Shown: piece after piece, positions 6,120-15,550 of the stretch | How positions within the stretch are numbered: position 1 is the stretch's first letter | How the letters are laid out: each line of letters begins with the position of its first letter | Assembly (NCBI GenBank): GCA_009843635.1 | Contig: VYDB01000108.1 | Coordinates: 1 to 56,691, forward strand | DNA: 56,691 nt | Source: Gammaproteobacteria bacterium | GTDB lineage: Bacteria > Pseudomonadota > Gammaproteobacteria > Pseudomonadales > Azotimanducaceae | Direction of reading: 5' to 3' | Made by a program: the position numbers and the translations under genes | Notes under the pieces: model-generated | Databases searched by the model: none | What the model was told of the DNA's origin: nothing | What the model saw: the letters and a program-made list of their open reading frames with translations, nothing else

Positions 6120-7565
6120 TCAAGCTTCGCTGCGCAGTGCCGTCTGGATCGCTTGGAGTTGGCTTCTATCGAGCCGGTAGCCGCGTAGGCAGGCGAGGCC
6201 TGGCAGGGCGATCAGCGCCGTGATCGGGCCGGAGAGGATGGCCAGCGTCAGCAAGATGTCGGCGGGGATGTCGGCGGCGGTGCGCACCGCTTCGCCGGTG
6301 GGCCAGCCGATCCAGACCAGCACCAAGCCCGCCACGTAGGAGCCGAGCGCAGCTGAACACTTGTTGGCGAAGGCCGATGCGCCGAAGAACACGCCCTCCT
6401 GCCGGCGGCCGCTGGCCAGTTCGTTCTCGTCGGCGATGTCGGCCATGGCGGTGCCGATGCCGACGATCAGTTGGGCGATGGACGCGCCGGCGAAGACGAC
6501 GATCAGGGTCAGGAACAGGGCGGCGGCCCAGGTGCCGGGCTCGGGCGCCCATCCGGCGAGGTAGAGCAGCACCGGCAAGGCGTGCAGCAACATCCAGAAC
6601 AGGCCGCCCACGATCATGGCGTTGCGCTTGTCGAGCCAGACGAAGAAACGCCGCGCCACCCCGTAGCCGACCATGCTGCCCAGGGGGCCGGCGAGCAGTA
6701 CGCTCAGGATCTGGAACTGGTCCAGTTGCCAGAAGAAGGTGAACATGTACAGGCCCGTGGCCCCGGCCACGCCGAAGGCGATGATGATGAGGATGAAGCC
6801 GAACATCATCCATCGGAACGAGGCGTTCTGCATGGCCGTCCAGGCTTCCAGCACCACGTCGATGGCGCGCACCCGCGCTTCGCTCGCCCGTGCCTTGGGC
6901 AGGTGCGGGATGCGGCTGCGGGTGCCCCAGGCGGTGGCGAGGACGGTGACTGCCATCAGGACGCTCAACACCAGCGCGAAGGGCGGATAGGCTTCGGGAT
7001 TGGTCTGGCCGTTGGGAAACTCCGGCGATGGGGAGAAGTAGTAGCCGAACCCCAAGGCGTACACGCCGATGAAGGCGAGGGCGCCGAAGAAATGGCGGAT
7101 GGCCACCAGCACGGTGCGCTCGTCGTAGTCTTCGGACAGCTCGGCGCCCAAGGCCATGTGCGGCACGTGGTAGAGGGTCATGGTGCCGCGCGTGAGGACG
7201 GTGGTGGTCAGCATCCAGGCGAACAGGCCCGCCTGTCCTGCGCCGTCGATGGATACCCAAGGGTCGAAGAGCAGGTAGAAGCATAGTCCCAAGGGCACGG
7301 CGGAGGCGTAGAGGAAGGGGTGGCGCCGCCCGCGCGGCCCCTGCCAGCGGTCCGAAACGCTGCCGGCGATGGGGTCGGTGACCGCGTCGAAGAGCAGCGA
7401 CAGGGCGATGGCCAAGCCGGCGAGGTCCGCCGACAGGCCCAGCACTTGGTTGTAGTAGAAGAGCAGGAAGGTGCCGAAGCTGCAGGTCTTGATGCCTTCG
7501 GCGGTTTGCCCCGCCCCGAAAAAGAACTTGACGCCGATGCTCAGGCGTGTTGACTTTGCGGCCAT
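6120..7565 (-). CDS. MFS transporter of the GPH cation symporter family (MelB-like)
   Basis: A 481-residue inner-membrane protein. The N-terminus (FFFGAGQTAEGIKTCSFGTF) and the loop SLLFDAVTDPIAGSVSDRWQ followed by GPRGRRHPFLY match the glycoside-pentoside-hexuronide:cation symporters. The Asp in DAVTDP corresponds to the cation-binding helix of MelB-type carriers. Family members move sugars, glycosides or sometimes terpenoid or sulfonate compounds with Na+ or H+. It is divergent from the SDR at 7614 with a 48-bp gap, suggesting shared control. Substrate unknown. Confidence 0.8.
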   Translation of the reverse strand: MAAKSTRLSIGVKFFFGAGQTAEGIKTCSFGTFLLFYYNQVLGLSADLAGLAIALSLLFDAVTDPIAGSVSDRWQGPRGRRHPFLYASAVPLGLCFYLLFDPWVSIDGAGQAGLFAWMLTTTVLTRGTMTLYHVPHMALGAELSEDYDERTVLVAIRHFFGALAFIGVYALGFGYYFSPSPEFPNGQTNPEAYPPFALVLSVLMAVTVLATAWGTRSRIPHLPKARASEARVRAIDVVLEAWTAMQNASFRWMMFGFILIIIAFGVAGATGLYMFTFFWQLDQFQILSVLLAGPLGSMVGYGVARRFFVWLDKRNAMIVGGLFWMLLHALPVLLYLAGWAPEPGTWAAALFLTLIVVFAGASIAQLIVGIGTAMADIADENELASGRRQEGVFFGASAFANKCSAALGSYVAGLVLVWIGWPTGEAVRTAADIPADILLTLAILSGPITALIALPGLACLRGYRLDRSQLQAIQTALRSEA

Positions 7566-7613
7566 CGCGCAACGCTACCTGATTGCGTGGGTAATTGCTA
7601 AGGAGTGGATTGC

Positions 7614-8495
7614 ATGAGCGGAAGGTTAGGCGGCAAGGTGGCCGTGATCACGGGCGGGGCCAGCGGCATGGGCGCGGCGACGGTGCGCAAGTTCGTCGCG
7701 GAGGGCGCCCGGGTGGTTATTGCCGACGTGCAGGAGGAGAAGGGCCGCGCACTTGCCGAGGACATCGGCCCGGAAGCGGTCTTCGCGTTTGCCGACGTCT
7801 GCCGGGAGGCGGATGTGCAGGGCATGATCGACGCCGCCGTCACCGAATTCGGGGGCCTCGACTGCCTGTTCAACAACGCCGGCTTCGGCGGCGTCACCGG
7901 CGACATCGAGACCACCGACATGGGCGAACCCTACGAGCGCACCGTCGGCGCCATGCTCACCGGCGTCGTGGCCGGCATGAAGCACGCCGTCCCGCACCTC
8001 AAGGCGCGCGGCGGCGGCGCCATCATCTCCACCGCCAGCGTCGCCGGCATCAAGGGCGGATTGGGCCCCCATGTGTACTCGGGGGTGAAGGCGGCAGTGG
8101 TCAACCTGAGCCGTTCGGTGGCCATGGAATTGGGGCCGTTCAGCATTCGCGTCAACGCCATTTGCCCCGGCGGCATCGCCACGCCCATCTTCGCCGGCCA
8201 GCTCGCGCAGTCGGGCGGCAATGAAGACTACGCTGCCGCAGTGCGCCCCGTGCTCCAGCAAATGCAGCCCCTGCCCCGACCCGGGGAACCGGAAGACATC
8301 GCCAACGCGGCCTGCTTCTTGGCCAGCGACGAGGCGTCCTTCATCAGTGGCCACGCCTTGGTGGTGGATGGCGGCCTGACGGCCGGCAATTGGGTGCCGC
8401 CCGGCCAATCTTCGACCTTGGATGTCATGGCTGAGGTCTTCGGCCTCGACGACCTCGATGGCTTGGACATGGTGGTCCATGACCCTAGGGCATGA
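7614..8495 (+). CDS. SDR-family NAD(P)-dependent oxidoreductase
   Basis: A 293-residue classical short-chain dehydrogenase. Cofactor motif TGGASGMG lies at residues 13-20, NNAG follows in the middle, and the catalytic Ser-Tyr-Lys set is visible in STASVAGIKGG and VYSGVKAA. The C-terminus has the usual FISGHALVVDGGL. ATG 7614 is chosen because AAGGAG (7600-7605) lies 8 nt upstream; the in-frame GTG at 7605 overlaps that site. The cofactor loop has Asp after beta2 (VVIADVQEE), which favours NAD+ over NADP+. It oxidises or reduces an alcohol/ketone of unknown identity. Confidence 0.85.
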   Translation: MSGRLGGKVAVITGGASGMGAATVRKFVAEGARVVIADVQEEKGRALAEDIGPEAVFAFADVCREADVQGMIDAAVTEFGGLDCLFNNAGFGGVTGDIETTDMGEPYERTVGAMLTGVVAGMKHAVPHLKARGGGAIISTASVAGIKGGLGPHVYSGVKAAVVNLSRSVAMELGPFSIRVNAICPGGIATPIFAGQLAQSGGNEDYAAAVRPVLQQMQPLPRPGEPEDIANAACFLASDEASFISGHALVVDGGLTAGNWVPPGQSSTLDVMAEVFGLDDLDGLDMVVHDPRA

Positions 8496-8593
8496 TCCCG
8501 AAGCAGCCCCAGCAATGGACAAATTCGGTAAAAGTGAAAGAAGTATGGAATCGAATTCGCTAACTATTTGATGCGGTTAATGATTTCCAAAAT

Positions 8594-8608
8594 GCCCTTC
8601 TGAAGGGC
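8594..8608. terminator. Short hairpin between convergent SDR and cysQ
   Basis: A perfect 6-bp stem GCCCTT/AAGGGC with a CTG loop lies in the 276-bp convergent gap 8496-8771. It is followed on the plus strand by CGAAAAACCCCTTTT and, read on the minus strand, by ATTTTGG. It could stop transcription from either side, though the stem is short. The rest of the gap is AT-richer than its surroundings and shows no other feature. Confidence 0.35.
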
Positions 8609-8771
8609 CGAAAAACCCCTTTTCTTGGCTGGAATTTTCGGTAATCTAGGAACCCTCACTAGTCGGCGCTGTATGTATTAACTGTATTTAAACACAGTGT
8701 CATTCTCCTCGGCAGGGCGAACGATCGCATGGAGCGTCGACTAGTTGAGGCCAACCCCCTCCCCATGCACT

Positions 8772-9581
8772 TCAGGCCACTTTTGGCAGCTTCTCATGCC
8801 AAGGAAAGGCTGCATCCGCCACCGCGATGAAATCCGGGTTCAGGACATCCGCCTTGTTGTAGGCCAGCGGCTCGCCGTTCAGTTGCCGCACGGCGCCGCC
8901 CGCGGCGCTGAGCACCGCGTCGGCGGCGGCGATGTCCCATTCAGACGTTGGGCCGAGCCGGGGGTAGAGGTCCGCTTGGCCCTCCGCCAGCAGGCAGAGC
9001 TTGAGCGAACTGCCCATCGGCCGCCGCTCAAGTTCGGGGAAGGTCTTGGCCAGCGCCTCCAGGTAGCGCTGCAGCCGCTCATTGCCGTGGCTGCGGCTGG
9101 CCACCACGGTCAGGCTTTGCCGTTGGGTCATCGGCCGCCCCGATAGGGGGGTGGACTGGCCGCCCTCGCGCTTCTCCGCCCAACCGCTTGCCACGTCGCC
9201 CAGGAACAGTTGGTCCAGGCAGGGTGCGCCGACCACGCCAAGCCGCGCCCGGCCATCCTCGATGAGGGCGATGTTGACGGTGAACTCGCCGTTGCGATTG
9301 ACGAACTCGCGGGTGCCGTCCAACGGATCCACCAACCAGTAGCGCCGCCAATCGCGCCGCTCAGCGTAAGGCGGCGGCTCGGATTCCTCGGAGAAAATGG
9401 GCAGGCGGGGCTTAAGCCCGGCAAGCCCCGCCTCAATCACGCGGTGGGCGGCGAGGTCCGCCTGGGTGAGCGGCGATTGGTCGGATTTGTGCTGCACCTC
9501 GAAGTCCGAGCCATAGACCTCAAGGATCGCCTGGCCCGCAGCCTCAACGATTTCCGCCAGCGCCGAAAGGGAAAAGTTCAT
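8772..9581 (-). CDS. cysQ: 3'(2'),5'-bisphosphate nucleotidase CysQ
   Basis: A 269-residue inositol-monophosphatase-fold enzyme that hydrolyses PAP (3'-phosphoadenosine 5'-phosphate) to AMP, relieving inhibition in sulfate assimilation. The Mg/Li-site motifs are present: FSEESEPP, WLVDPLDGTREFV (DPxDGT) and SEWDIAA near the C-terminus. Length matches the CysQ family. It is divergent from yrfG with a 32-bp gap (9582-9613) containing TATA-rich sequence (GATTATAGTGGTATATATG), a probable shared promoter zone. In many gammaproteobacteria nudE lies between cysQ and yrfG; it is absent here. Confidence 0.92.
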   Translation of the reverse strand: MNFSLSALAEIVEAAGQAILEVYGSDFEVQHKSDQSPLTQADLAAHRVIEAGLAGLKPRLPIFSEESEPPPYAERRDWRRYWLVDPLDGTREFVNRNGEFTVNIALIEDGRARLGVVGAPCLDQLFLGDVASGWAEKREGGQSTPLSGRPMTQRQSLTVVASRSHGNERLQRYLEALAKTFPELERRPMGSSLKLCLLAEGQADLYPRLGPTSEWDIAAADAVLSAAGGAVRQLNGEPLAYNKADVLNPDFIAVADAAFPWHEKLPKVA

Positions 9582-9613
9582 GGCGTTGATTATAGTGGTA
9601 TATATGTGGGTCC

Positions 9614-10267
9614 ATGATCGATTGGACGCGCATCGACACCGTCATGCTGGACATGGACGGCTGCCTGCTGGACCTCCACTATGACAACTGCCTGTGGAAC
9701 GAGCTGGTGCCGGCCCGCTACGGCCAGGCCCAGGGGATCAGCGCCGACGAAGCTCGGCAGCGGCTGTACGGGCACCTGCTGGGCAAGGACCGCGACCTGG
9801 AGTTCTACTGCATCGACTTCTGGACCCGCCGCACCGGGCTCGACATCGCCGCCCTGCACCACGAGCTGGCCCACCTGGTGGACTACCGCCCAGGAGCGGC
9901 GGCCTTCCTGGACTGGCTGCGGGGCCGCGCCCGAACCCTGCTGGTCACCAACGCGCACCGGGCGAGCCTGGCGGTCAAGGACCGCTACTCGGGCCTAAGC
10001 CAAAGATTGGACGGGATGCTGTCGAGCCACGACTTTGGCGCGCCCAAGGAATCCGGGGCGTTCTGGGATCGGCTGTCCGGCGCGGAGCCCTTCGACCCGG
10101 CCCGCACCCTGTTCATCGACGACACCCGAACCGTGCTTGACGCCGCCAAGGGCCACGGCATCGGCCACTTGCTCACCATCAGCCAGCCGGACTCAGGGCG
10201 TCCGCCGCGCGACAACCTGGAGTATCCGGCCTTCAACGACTTCAACGAACTGATTGAGCATGGCTGA
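9614..10267 (+). CDS. yrfG: HAD-family GMP/IMP nucleotidase YrfG
   Basis: A 217-residue haloacid dehalogenase-superfamily phosphatase. Motif I is VMLDMDGCLLDL (Asp13 nucleophile, Asp15 acid/base), motif II LLVTNAHR, and motif IV FIDDTRTV. The helical cap with YGQAQGISADEA and DLEFYCIDFW is characteristic of YrfG, which dephosphorylates GMP and IMP. The gene overlaps hslR by 8 bp, and the pair is found together in Enterobacteria and Pseudomonas. Confidence 0.88.
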   Translation: MIDWTRIDTVMLDMDGCLLDLHYDNCLWNELVPARYGQAQGISADEARQRLYGHLLGKDRDLEFYCIDFWTRRTGLDIAALHHELAHLVDYRPGAAAFLDWLRGRARTLLVTNAHRASLAVKDRYSGLSQRLDGMLSSHDFGAPKESGAFWDRLSGAEPFDPARTLFIDDTRTVLDAAKGHGIGHLLTISQPDSGRPPRDNLEYPAFNDFNELIEHG

Positions 10268-10658
10268 ACCAAGCGATGCGGTGCGCCTCGACCGCTGGCT
10301 ATGGGCGGCCCGCTTCTTCAAGTCCCGCGCCCAGGCGAAGAAGGCCGTGGAGGCAGGCCACGTCGAACTCAATGGCCGGCGGACCAAGCCGGCCAAGGAA
10401 GTCATGCCCGGCGATGCCTTGAGCATTCGCCGCGGCTTCGCCAAGAGCCTGGTCGTGGTCCAAGCCGTTGCCGAGCAGCGCCGCAGCGCCACCTTCGCCC
10501 AAACCCTTTACGAGGAGACCGAGGAGAGCGTCCGTGCCCGCGAGTCCGAGGCCGCAAGCCGCCGCCTGCAGCGGGCTGGCCTCACCGTGCCGGACCGCAA
10601 GCCCGACCGTCGCGCCCGGCAAGCCATCAAGCAGCTCAAGCAGTTCAAGAATGGTTGA
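10260..10658 (+). CDS. hslR: Heat-shock protein Hsp15 (S4 RNA-binding)
   Basis: A 132-residue protein with an N-terminal S4 domain, [20 protein letters not shown] then [18 protein letters not shown], and a basic C-terminal tail. Hsp15 binds stalled 50S subunits carrying peptidyl-tRNA and helps recycle them. ATG 10260 is used, overlapping yrfG by 8 bp; a TTG two codons earlier is less likely. hslO (Hsp33), commonly the next gene, is missing and pckA follows directly. Confidence 0.92.
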   Translation: MAEPSDAVRLDRWLWAARFFKSRAQAKKAVEAGHVELNGRRTKPAKEVMPGDALSIRRGFAKSLVVVQAVAEQRRSATFAQTLYEETEESVRARESEAASRRLQRAGLTVPDRKPDRRARQAIKQLKQFKNG

Positions 10659-10711
10659 TGCTGCGGGCGCGGTGCCGTACTGTTCGCCCTTGGGAACTGC
10701 ACGGGATTGCC

Positions 10712-12286
10712 ATGGCCGTCGATATCGACATCACCACCAGAAACAACACCTATTTCGACCTTTCCGCCGCGGCGTTGGCTGAACTGGCCGTCTTGCGCGG
10801 CGAGGGCTGCTTCGCCAGCAACGGGGCCTTGGTGGTCGAAACGGGCAGCCGGACCGGGCGCTCGCCCAAGGACCGCTTCATCGTCGAGGAGGCCTCCACC
10901 AAGTACGCCATCGATTGGGGCGAGATCAACCAGCCGATCGACGCGGGGGTGTTTGATGCGCTCTGGGACCGCGTCCAGGTGCATCTCGAGGATCGGGAGC
11001 GCTTCGTCTCCAACCTCCATGTCGGCGCCGACCCGGAGCACTACGTCGCAATCGAGGTCACCACGGAGACCGCGTGGCACGCCCTGTTCGGCAAGTCCCT
11101 GTTCATCTCCCCGGAGCACTTCAATCCGCACAACAAGAAGATCTGGGAGGTGGTCAACGCGCCCGGCTTCGTCTGCGACCCCAAGCGCGACCGCACCAAC
11201 AGCGACGCGACGGTGATGATCAACTTCGCGTCCCGCAAGGTGCTGCTGGCGGGCTTGCGCTATGCGGGCGAGATGAAGAAGTCCATGTTCAGCGTGCTCA
11301 ACTTCCTGCTGCCGGAAAAGGACGTGCTGCCCATGCACTGCTCCGCCAACATGGGCGCGGATGGCGACGTATCCCTGTTCTTCGGGTTGTCGGGCACCGG
11401 CAAGACGACGCTGTCGGCGGATCCGGGCCGCTTTCTGATCGGCGATGACGAGCATGGCTGGGGCAAGGGCACGGTGTTCAACTTCGAGGGCGGCTGCTAC
11501 GCCAAGTGCATCGACCTAAGCCGCGAGAACGAGCCGGTCATCTACGACGCCATCAGTTTCGGGGCCATCGTCGAGAACGTGGTCATGGACGCCGACAGCC
11601 GCGAGATCGACTACGCCGATTCGACGCTTACCGAGAACACCCGGGCCTGCTACCCGCGCGCCAACATCGAACTCAAGGTGCCCGAGAACCGGGCGGGCGA
11701 ACCAGCCAACGTCATCTTCCTGACCTGCGATGTGAGCGGCGTGCTGCCGCCGGTGTCGATCCTGTCCAAGGAGGCGGCCGCCTACCACTTCCTGTCGGGC
11801 TACACCGCCGCCGTCGGCTCCACCGTGGTCGGCTCCTCCGAGGCGTTCAAGGCGACCTTCTCCACCTGCTTCGGTGCCGCCTTCTTCCCGCGGCCGGCAG
11901 GCGTTTACGCCGACTTGCTCATTCGCCGGGTGGAGGAGTTCGGCTCGCGGGTTTACTTGGTCAACACCGGCTGGACCGGGGGCGGCTACGGGGTCGGCCA
12001 CCGCTTCCCCATACCGGCCACCCGCGCCATCATCGCCGCCGTGCAGAACGGCAGCCTGGCGGCGGCCGAAACCGAGCATCTCGACAATCTCAACCTGACC
12101 ATTCCCAAGGCCCTTGAGGGCGTTGACAGTGCCCTGTTGAACCCGCGCAACACTTGGGGCGACAAGGCGGCCTACGATGCGGCGGCGGCGAACCTGATCG
12201 CCCTGTTCACGGAGAACTTCAAGAAGTTCGACGTCGATCAGGCCATCGTCGATGCCGGGCCGTCGATGGGTCGCCAAGACGCCTGA
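10712..12286 (+). CDS. pckA: Phosphoenolpyruvate carboxykinase (ATP)
   Basis: A 524-residue cytoplasmic enzyme converting oxaloacetate and ATP to PEP, CO2 and ADP, the first committed step of gluconeogenesis. Seen are the PCK kinase-1a loop [13 protein letters not shown], the preceding MHCSANMG, the GRSPKDRF substrate-binding segment near residue 50, and [11 protein letters not shown] near the C-terminus. ATG 10712 fits the family N-terminus; the open frame begins earlier at 10301 but that part is hslR read in another frame. Length equals the usual ATP-type enzyme. Confidence 0.97.
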   Translation: MAVDIDITTRNNTYFDLSAAALAELAVLRGEGCFASNGALVVETGSRTGRSPKDRFIVEEASTKYAIDWGEINQPIDAGVFDALWDRVQVHLEDRERFVSNLHVGADPEHYVAIEVTTETAWHALFGKSLFISPEHFNPHNKKIWEVVNAPGFVCDPKRDRTNSDATVMINFASRKVLLAGLRYAGEMKKSMFSVLNFLLPEKDVLPMHCSANMGADGDVSLFFGLSGTGKTTLSADPGRFLIGDDEHGWGKGTVFNFEGGCYAKCIDLSRENEPVIYDAISFGAIVENVVMDADSREIDYADSTLTENTRACYPRANIELKVPENRAGEPANVIFLTCDVSGVLPPVSILSKEAAAYHFLSGYTAAVGSTVVGSSEAFKATFSTCFGAAFFPRPAGVYADLLIRRVEEFGSRVYLVNTGWTGGGYGVGHRFPIPATRAIIAAVQNGSLAAAETEHLDNLNLTIPKALEGVDSALLNPRNTWGDKAAYDAAAANLIALFTENFKKFDVDQAIVDAGPSMGRQDA

Positions 12287-13889
12287 GCGGGTTGGCCCCT
12301 TGGCCGCGAACACCAACGAAGCATCGGCTTCGGGCGACGACCTAGCCATCCCCAGCGCCGTGCTGGCTGGGCTTCAGGCCCATGCCGGGGCGCTCGACGG
12401 CTTGCGGCGCGGGGTGGAAAAGGAAAGCCTGCGCGTGCGCCCGGACGGGCGGCTGTCGATGCGCCCGCATCCGCCGAGCCTGGGTTCGCCGCTGACCCAT
12501 CCGCAGATCACCACCGACTTCTGCGAAGCCCAGTTGGAGTTGATCACCGGGGTTCACGACACCCCGGAAGGCTGCATCGCCGAGCTTGAGGCCATCCACC
12601 GCTTCGTTTACCAGGGCTTGGATGATGAGTTGCTGTGGGCGGCGTCGATGCCCTGCCTGGTCATGGAGGACGATGAGATTCCGGTGGGGCGCTACGGCAC
12701 CTCCAACATCGGCCTGGCCAAGACCGTTTACCGCTTGGGGCTCGGGCATCGGTACGGGCGGCTGATGCAAACCATTTCCGGCATTCACTACAACTTTTCC
12801 CTGCCGGAGGGCTTTTGGCCGCTGTACGCGGAACTCAAGGGGCGCGAGGCGGACCGGGATTTCATAACCGAGTGCTACTTCGCCCTGATCCGCAACTTCC
12901 GCCGCTACAGTTGGCTGCTGATCCAACTGTTCGGCGCCGCGCCGGCCATCTGCCGCTCCTTCGCCCACGGCGGCGGCCACGGTCTGGCGGGCTTTGACGA
13001 GGGCACCCTCTACCTGCCCGGCGCCACCTCCCTGCGCATGGGCCGATTGGGATACCAGAGCGATGCCCAGAGCAGCCTGCACATTTCCTACAACGGCCTC
13101 GATTCCTATGCCGCCACCATGCGTGAGGCCCTGACCCACCCCTATCCGCCCTACGAGGCCATCGGCGTGCGGCACGGCGACGAATACCGCCAGCTCAACA
13201 CCGCGTTGCTGCAAATCGAAAACGAGTTCTACGGCGCCATTCGCCCCAAGCGGCGCATCGAACCCGGCGAGCGGCCCCTGACCGCCCTCAAGCGGCGCGG
13301 CGTGGAGTACGTCGAGGTGCGCTGCCTCGACATCAACCCCTTTCTGCCGGTGGGCATCGATGCCGAGCAGATGCGCTTCTTGGATGCCTTTCTGCTCTGG
13401 TGCCTGCTCGCCCCGAGCGCCGCGGACAGCCCGGAGGAGTCGAGGGCCATGCAGGCCGACCAAGCCGCTGTCGTGGAGCGGGGGCGCGAACCGGGCTTAA
13501 GGCTCAGCGGCGGCGACCGCGACGCGTGGGCCGCCGCCATTCTCGAGCAATGCGCGCTGGCGGCGGATCTGGTCGACCGGGCGCAAGGCGGGCGCCGCTC
13601 AAGCGACGCCGTGCGCGAACGCCGCACCCACTTGGACGATCCTGCCAAAACCCCCTCCGCCAAGGTGCTGGAAGCCATGCGCAGCGGGCGGCAGCCGTTC
13701 TTCCGCTTTGGCCTCAACCAATCCGAACGCCACCGGCGCTGGTTCAACGAGCGGCCCCTGCCGGCCGCTGAACTGGTGCGCCACGAGCAGCGCGCGACCC
13801 GATCATTCGATGAACAACGGCGCATCGAAGCGGCCAGCGAAGAGAGCTTCGACGAATTCCTAGCCGCCTACCTAGCGCCGCCGGAGTGA
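12252..13889 (+). CDS. gshA: Glutamate-cysteine ligase (gamma-proteobacterial type)
   Basis: A 545-residue (maximum) enzyme joining glutamate and cysteine, the first step of glutathione synthesis. Signatures are GVEKESLRV near residue 57, [30 protein letters not shown] and the conserved [14 protein letters not shown]. The start is uncertain. ATG 12252 overlaps pckA by 35 bp; TTG 12300 or GTG 12360 would also include the first conserved motif. The tight junction suggests co-transcription with pckA. E. coli GshA is 518 residues, which fits a start near 12300. Confidence 0.93.
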   Translation: MPGRRWVAKTPERVGPLAANTNEASASGDDLAIPSAVLAGLQAHAGALDGLRRGVEKESLRVRPDGRLSMRPHPPSLGSPLTHPQITTDFCEAQLELITGVHDTPEGCIAELEAIHRFVYQGLDDELLWAASMPCLVMEDDEIPVGRYGTSNIGLAKTVYRLGLGHRYGRLMQTISGIHYNFSLPEGFWPLYAELKGREADRDFITECYFALIRNFRRYSWLLIQLFGAAPAICRSFAHGGGHGLAGFDEGTLYLPGATSLRMGRLGYQSDAQSSLHISYNGLDSYAATMREALTHPYPPYEAIGVRHGDEYRQLNTALLQIENEFYGAIRPKRRIEPGERPLTALKRRGVEYVEVRCLDINPFLPVGIDAEQMRFLDAFLLWCLLAPSAADSPEESRAMQADQAAVVERGREPGLRLSGGDRDAWAAAILEQCALAADLVDRAQGGRRSSDAVRERRTHLDDPAKTPSAKVLEAMRSGRQPFFRFGLNQSERHRRWFNERPLPAAELVRHEQRATRSFDEQRRIEAASEESFDEFLAAYLAPPE

Positions 13890-13976
13890 ATGTTCCATGC
13901 CCAAGGCTGCTAGAATCCTTCGCTTGCCGTTGCCGCGGCGACTAGCGCCAATGGCCCAGAACAAGGAGAAACGACA

Positions 13977-14972
13977 TTGAAGGCCGTGTTGTGCAAAGCC
14001 TATGGAGCGCCGGAAGACTTGGTGCTGGAGGAGGTCGCCGAGCCCGTGCCGGGTGAGGGCGAGGTGTTGGTGGAGGTGCGGGCCACGGCCCTCAACTTCC
14101 CCGATGTGCTCATGATCGCCGGCAAGTACCAGAGCCAGCCGCAGTTTCCGTTCTCGCCGGGGGGCGAGGTCGCCGGAACGGTGCTTGAGGCCGGCCCCGG
14201 CGTGACCGAATTCGCGCCGGGCGACCGCGTGTTCGGCGGCGTCGGCTTCGGCGGCTTTGCCGAGCGCGTGGCGGCGGCGGCGCACAGTTTGCAGCCCCTG
14301 CCCGAATCCATGAGCTTTGCCGAGGCCTCCGGCATCAGCACCACTTACGGCACGTCCTACTACGCGTTGAAGCAGCGGGCCGCCTTGCAACCCGGCGAAA
14401 CCCTGCTGGTGCTCGGCGCCGCCGGGGGGGTCGGCATCGCCGCCGTGCAGCTTGGCAAGGCCATGGGCGCCCGGGTCATCGCTGCCGCCAGCAGCGAGCA
14501 GAAGTTGGCGGTGGCCAAGGACAGCGGCGCCGATGAGCTGATCGACTACAGCGACGGCCAGTTGAAGGACAAGGTGAAGGAACTGACCGGCGGCAAGGGT
14601 GCCGATGTCATCTACGATCCGGTCGGCGGCGCGCTGTTCGACCAATGCCTGCGCTGCATCAACTGGTATGGCCGCATCCTGGTGATCGGCTTTGCCGCCG
14701 GCGACATTCCCAAGGCGCCCATCAACTTGGTCCTGCTCAAGAGCTGCCAACTGGTGGGCGTCTTCTACGGCGCTTGGTCGGCCCGCTCCCGCGATGAGAG
14801 CCGGGCCAACTTCCGCGACATCCTGGCGTTCCATGCGGCGGGCAAGATCAAGCCGGTGGTGGGCCGCGTCCACCCCTTGGAGAACTACGCGGAAGCCCTG
14901 AACGACCTGGCCCAGCGGCGTGCCATCGGCAAGATCGTGGTCACCCCCAGCGCGGAGGGGGCAAGCCAATGA
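13977..14972 (+). CDS. NADPH:quinone oxidoreductase-like (zinc-free MDR family)
   Basis: A 331-residue medium-chain dehydrogenase/reductase of the quinone-oxidoreductase class: GroES-like N-terminus (ATALNFPDVLMIAGKY) and Rossmann motif VLGAAGGVGIAAVQLGKAMG, with no structural-zinc Cys cluster. It likely reduces quinones or enoyl/enone compounds with NADPH. The start is TTG 13977, supported by AAGGAG (13963-13968) 8 nt upstream. A TAGAAT box at 13909-13914 could be a -10 element, but no good -35 is visible. The stop overlaps the dsbB start (ATGA, 14969-14972). Confidence 0.85.
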   Translation: MKAVLCKAYGAPEDLVLEEVAEPVPGEGEVLVEVRATALNFPDVLMIAGKYQSQPQFPFSPGGEVAGTVLEAGPGVTEFAPGDRVFGGVGFGGFAERVAAAAHSLQPLPESMSFAEASGISTTYGTSYYALKQRAALQPGETLLVLGAAGGVGIAAVQLGKAMGARVIAAASSEQKLAVAKDSGADELIDYSDGQLKDKVKELTGGKGADVIYDPVGGALFDQCLRCINWYGRILVIGFAAGDIPKAPINLVLLKSCQLVGVFYGAWSARSRDESRANFRDILAFHAAGKIKPVVGRVHPLENYAEALNDLAQRRAIGKIVVTPSAEGASQ

Positions 14973-15448
14973 CGCTGCGCTTCAGCAGTGCGGACTGCGC
15001 CTTGGCTGCCATCGCCCTATGCGGCGTGCTGCTGTTCGGGGCCCAGGTCATGGAGCATCGCTTCGCGATGGATCCCTGCCCGATGTGCCTGATGCAGCGC
15101 CTGTGGATCTTCGCCGCGGCGCTGGCCGCCTACGCGGGCTTGGCCCACAATCCCCGCTGGGGCATCTATCCGCTGTTGACCATCGTCGCGTCCTTGATTG
15201 GCGGAGCGGTCTCGGCGCGCCAGCTTTGGCTGCAATCGAGCAGCCAGCTCGGGGGCTGTGGTGCGCCGGCTGGCTACATGATCGACAACAGCCCTTGGCG
15301 GGAGACCCTTTCCGCCATGTTCTTCGGTGATGGGAGCTGTCAGCCGAGCTATTTCCTCGGCTTGGACCTGGCCTTGTGGGCGCTGCTCGGCTTCGCCGCC
15401 CTCATCGCCCTGGCAGCGCTGCAATGGCGAGCGCGGCTGTTGCGCTAG
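14969..15448 (+). CDS. dsbB: Disulfide bond formation protein DsbB
   Basis: A 159-residue inner-membrane protein with four hydrophobic segments. The first periplasmic loop carries the redox pair CPMC, followed by LMQRLWIF; the second loop carries the other pair in GGCGAPAG and DGSCQPSY. DsbB reoxidises DsbA and passes electrons to quinones. No dsbA is in the window. Translational coupling to the quinone oxidoreductase gene (4-bp overlap) is visible; a functional link through quinone is only a suggestion. Confidence 0.92.
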   Translation: MTLRFSSADCALAAIALCGVLLFGAQVMEHRFAMDPCPMCLMQRLWIFAAALAAYAGLAHNPRWGIYPLLTIVASLIGGAVSARQLWLQSSSQLGGCGAPAGYMIDNSPWRETLSAMFFGDGSCQPSYFLGLDLALWALLGFAALIALAALQWRARLLR

Positions 15449-15550
15449 CCCACCATTGCTTCGGTTCTAGTATCCTTGAAGGGTTTGGTGGGAACGTTCA
15501 GAATCCACATGCTTATTAACAATTAACTTGCCTTTGAGCGGGAGGCACTT

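Noticed and set aside
10301-10711. N-terminal extension of the pckA frame
   Set aside because: This part is hslR and its gap read in another frame; PckA starts at 10712.
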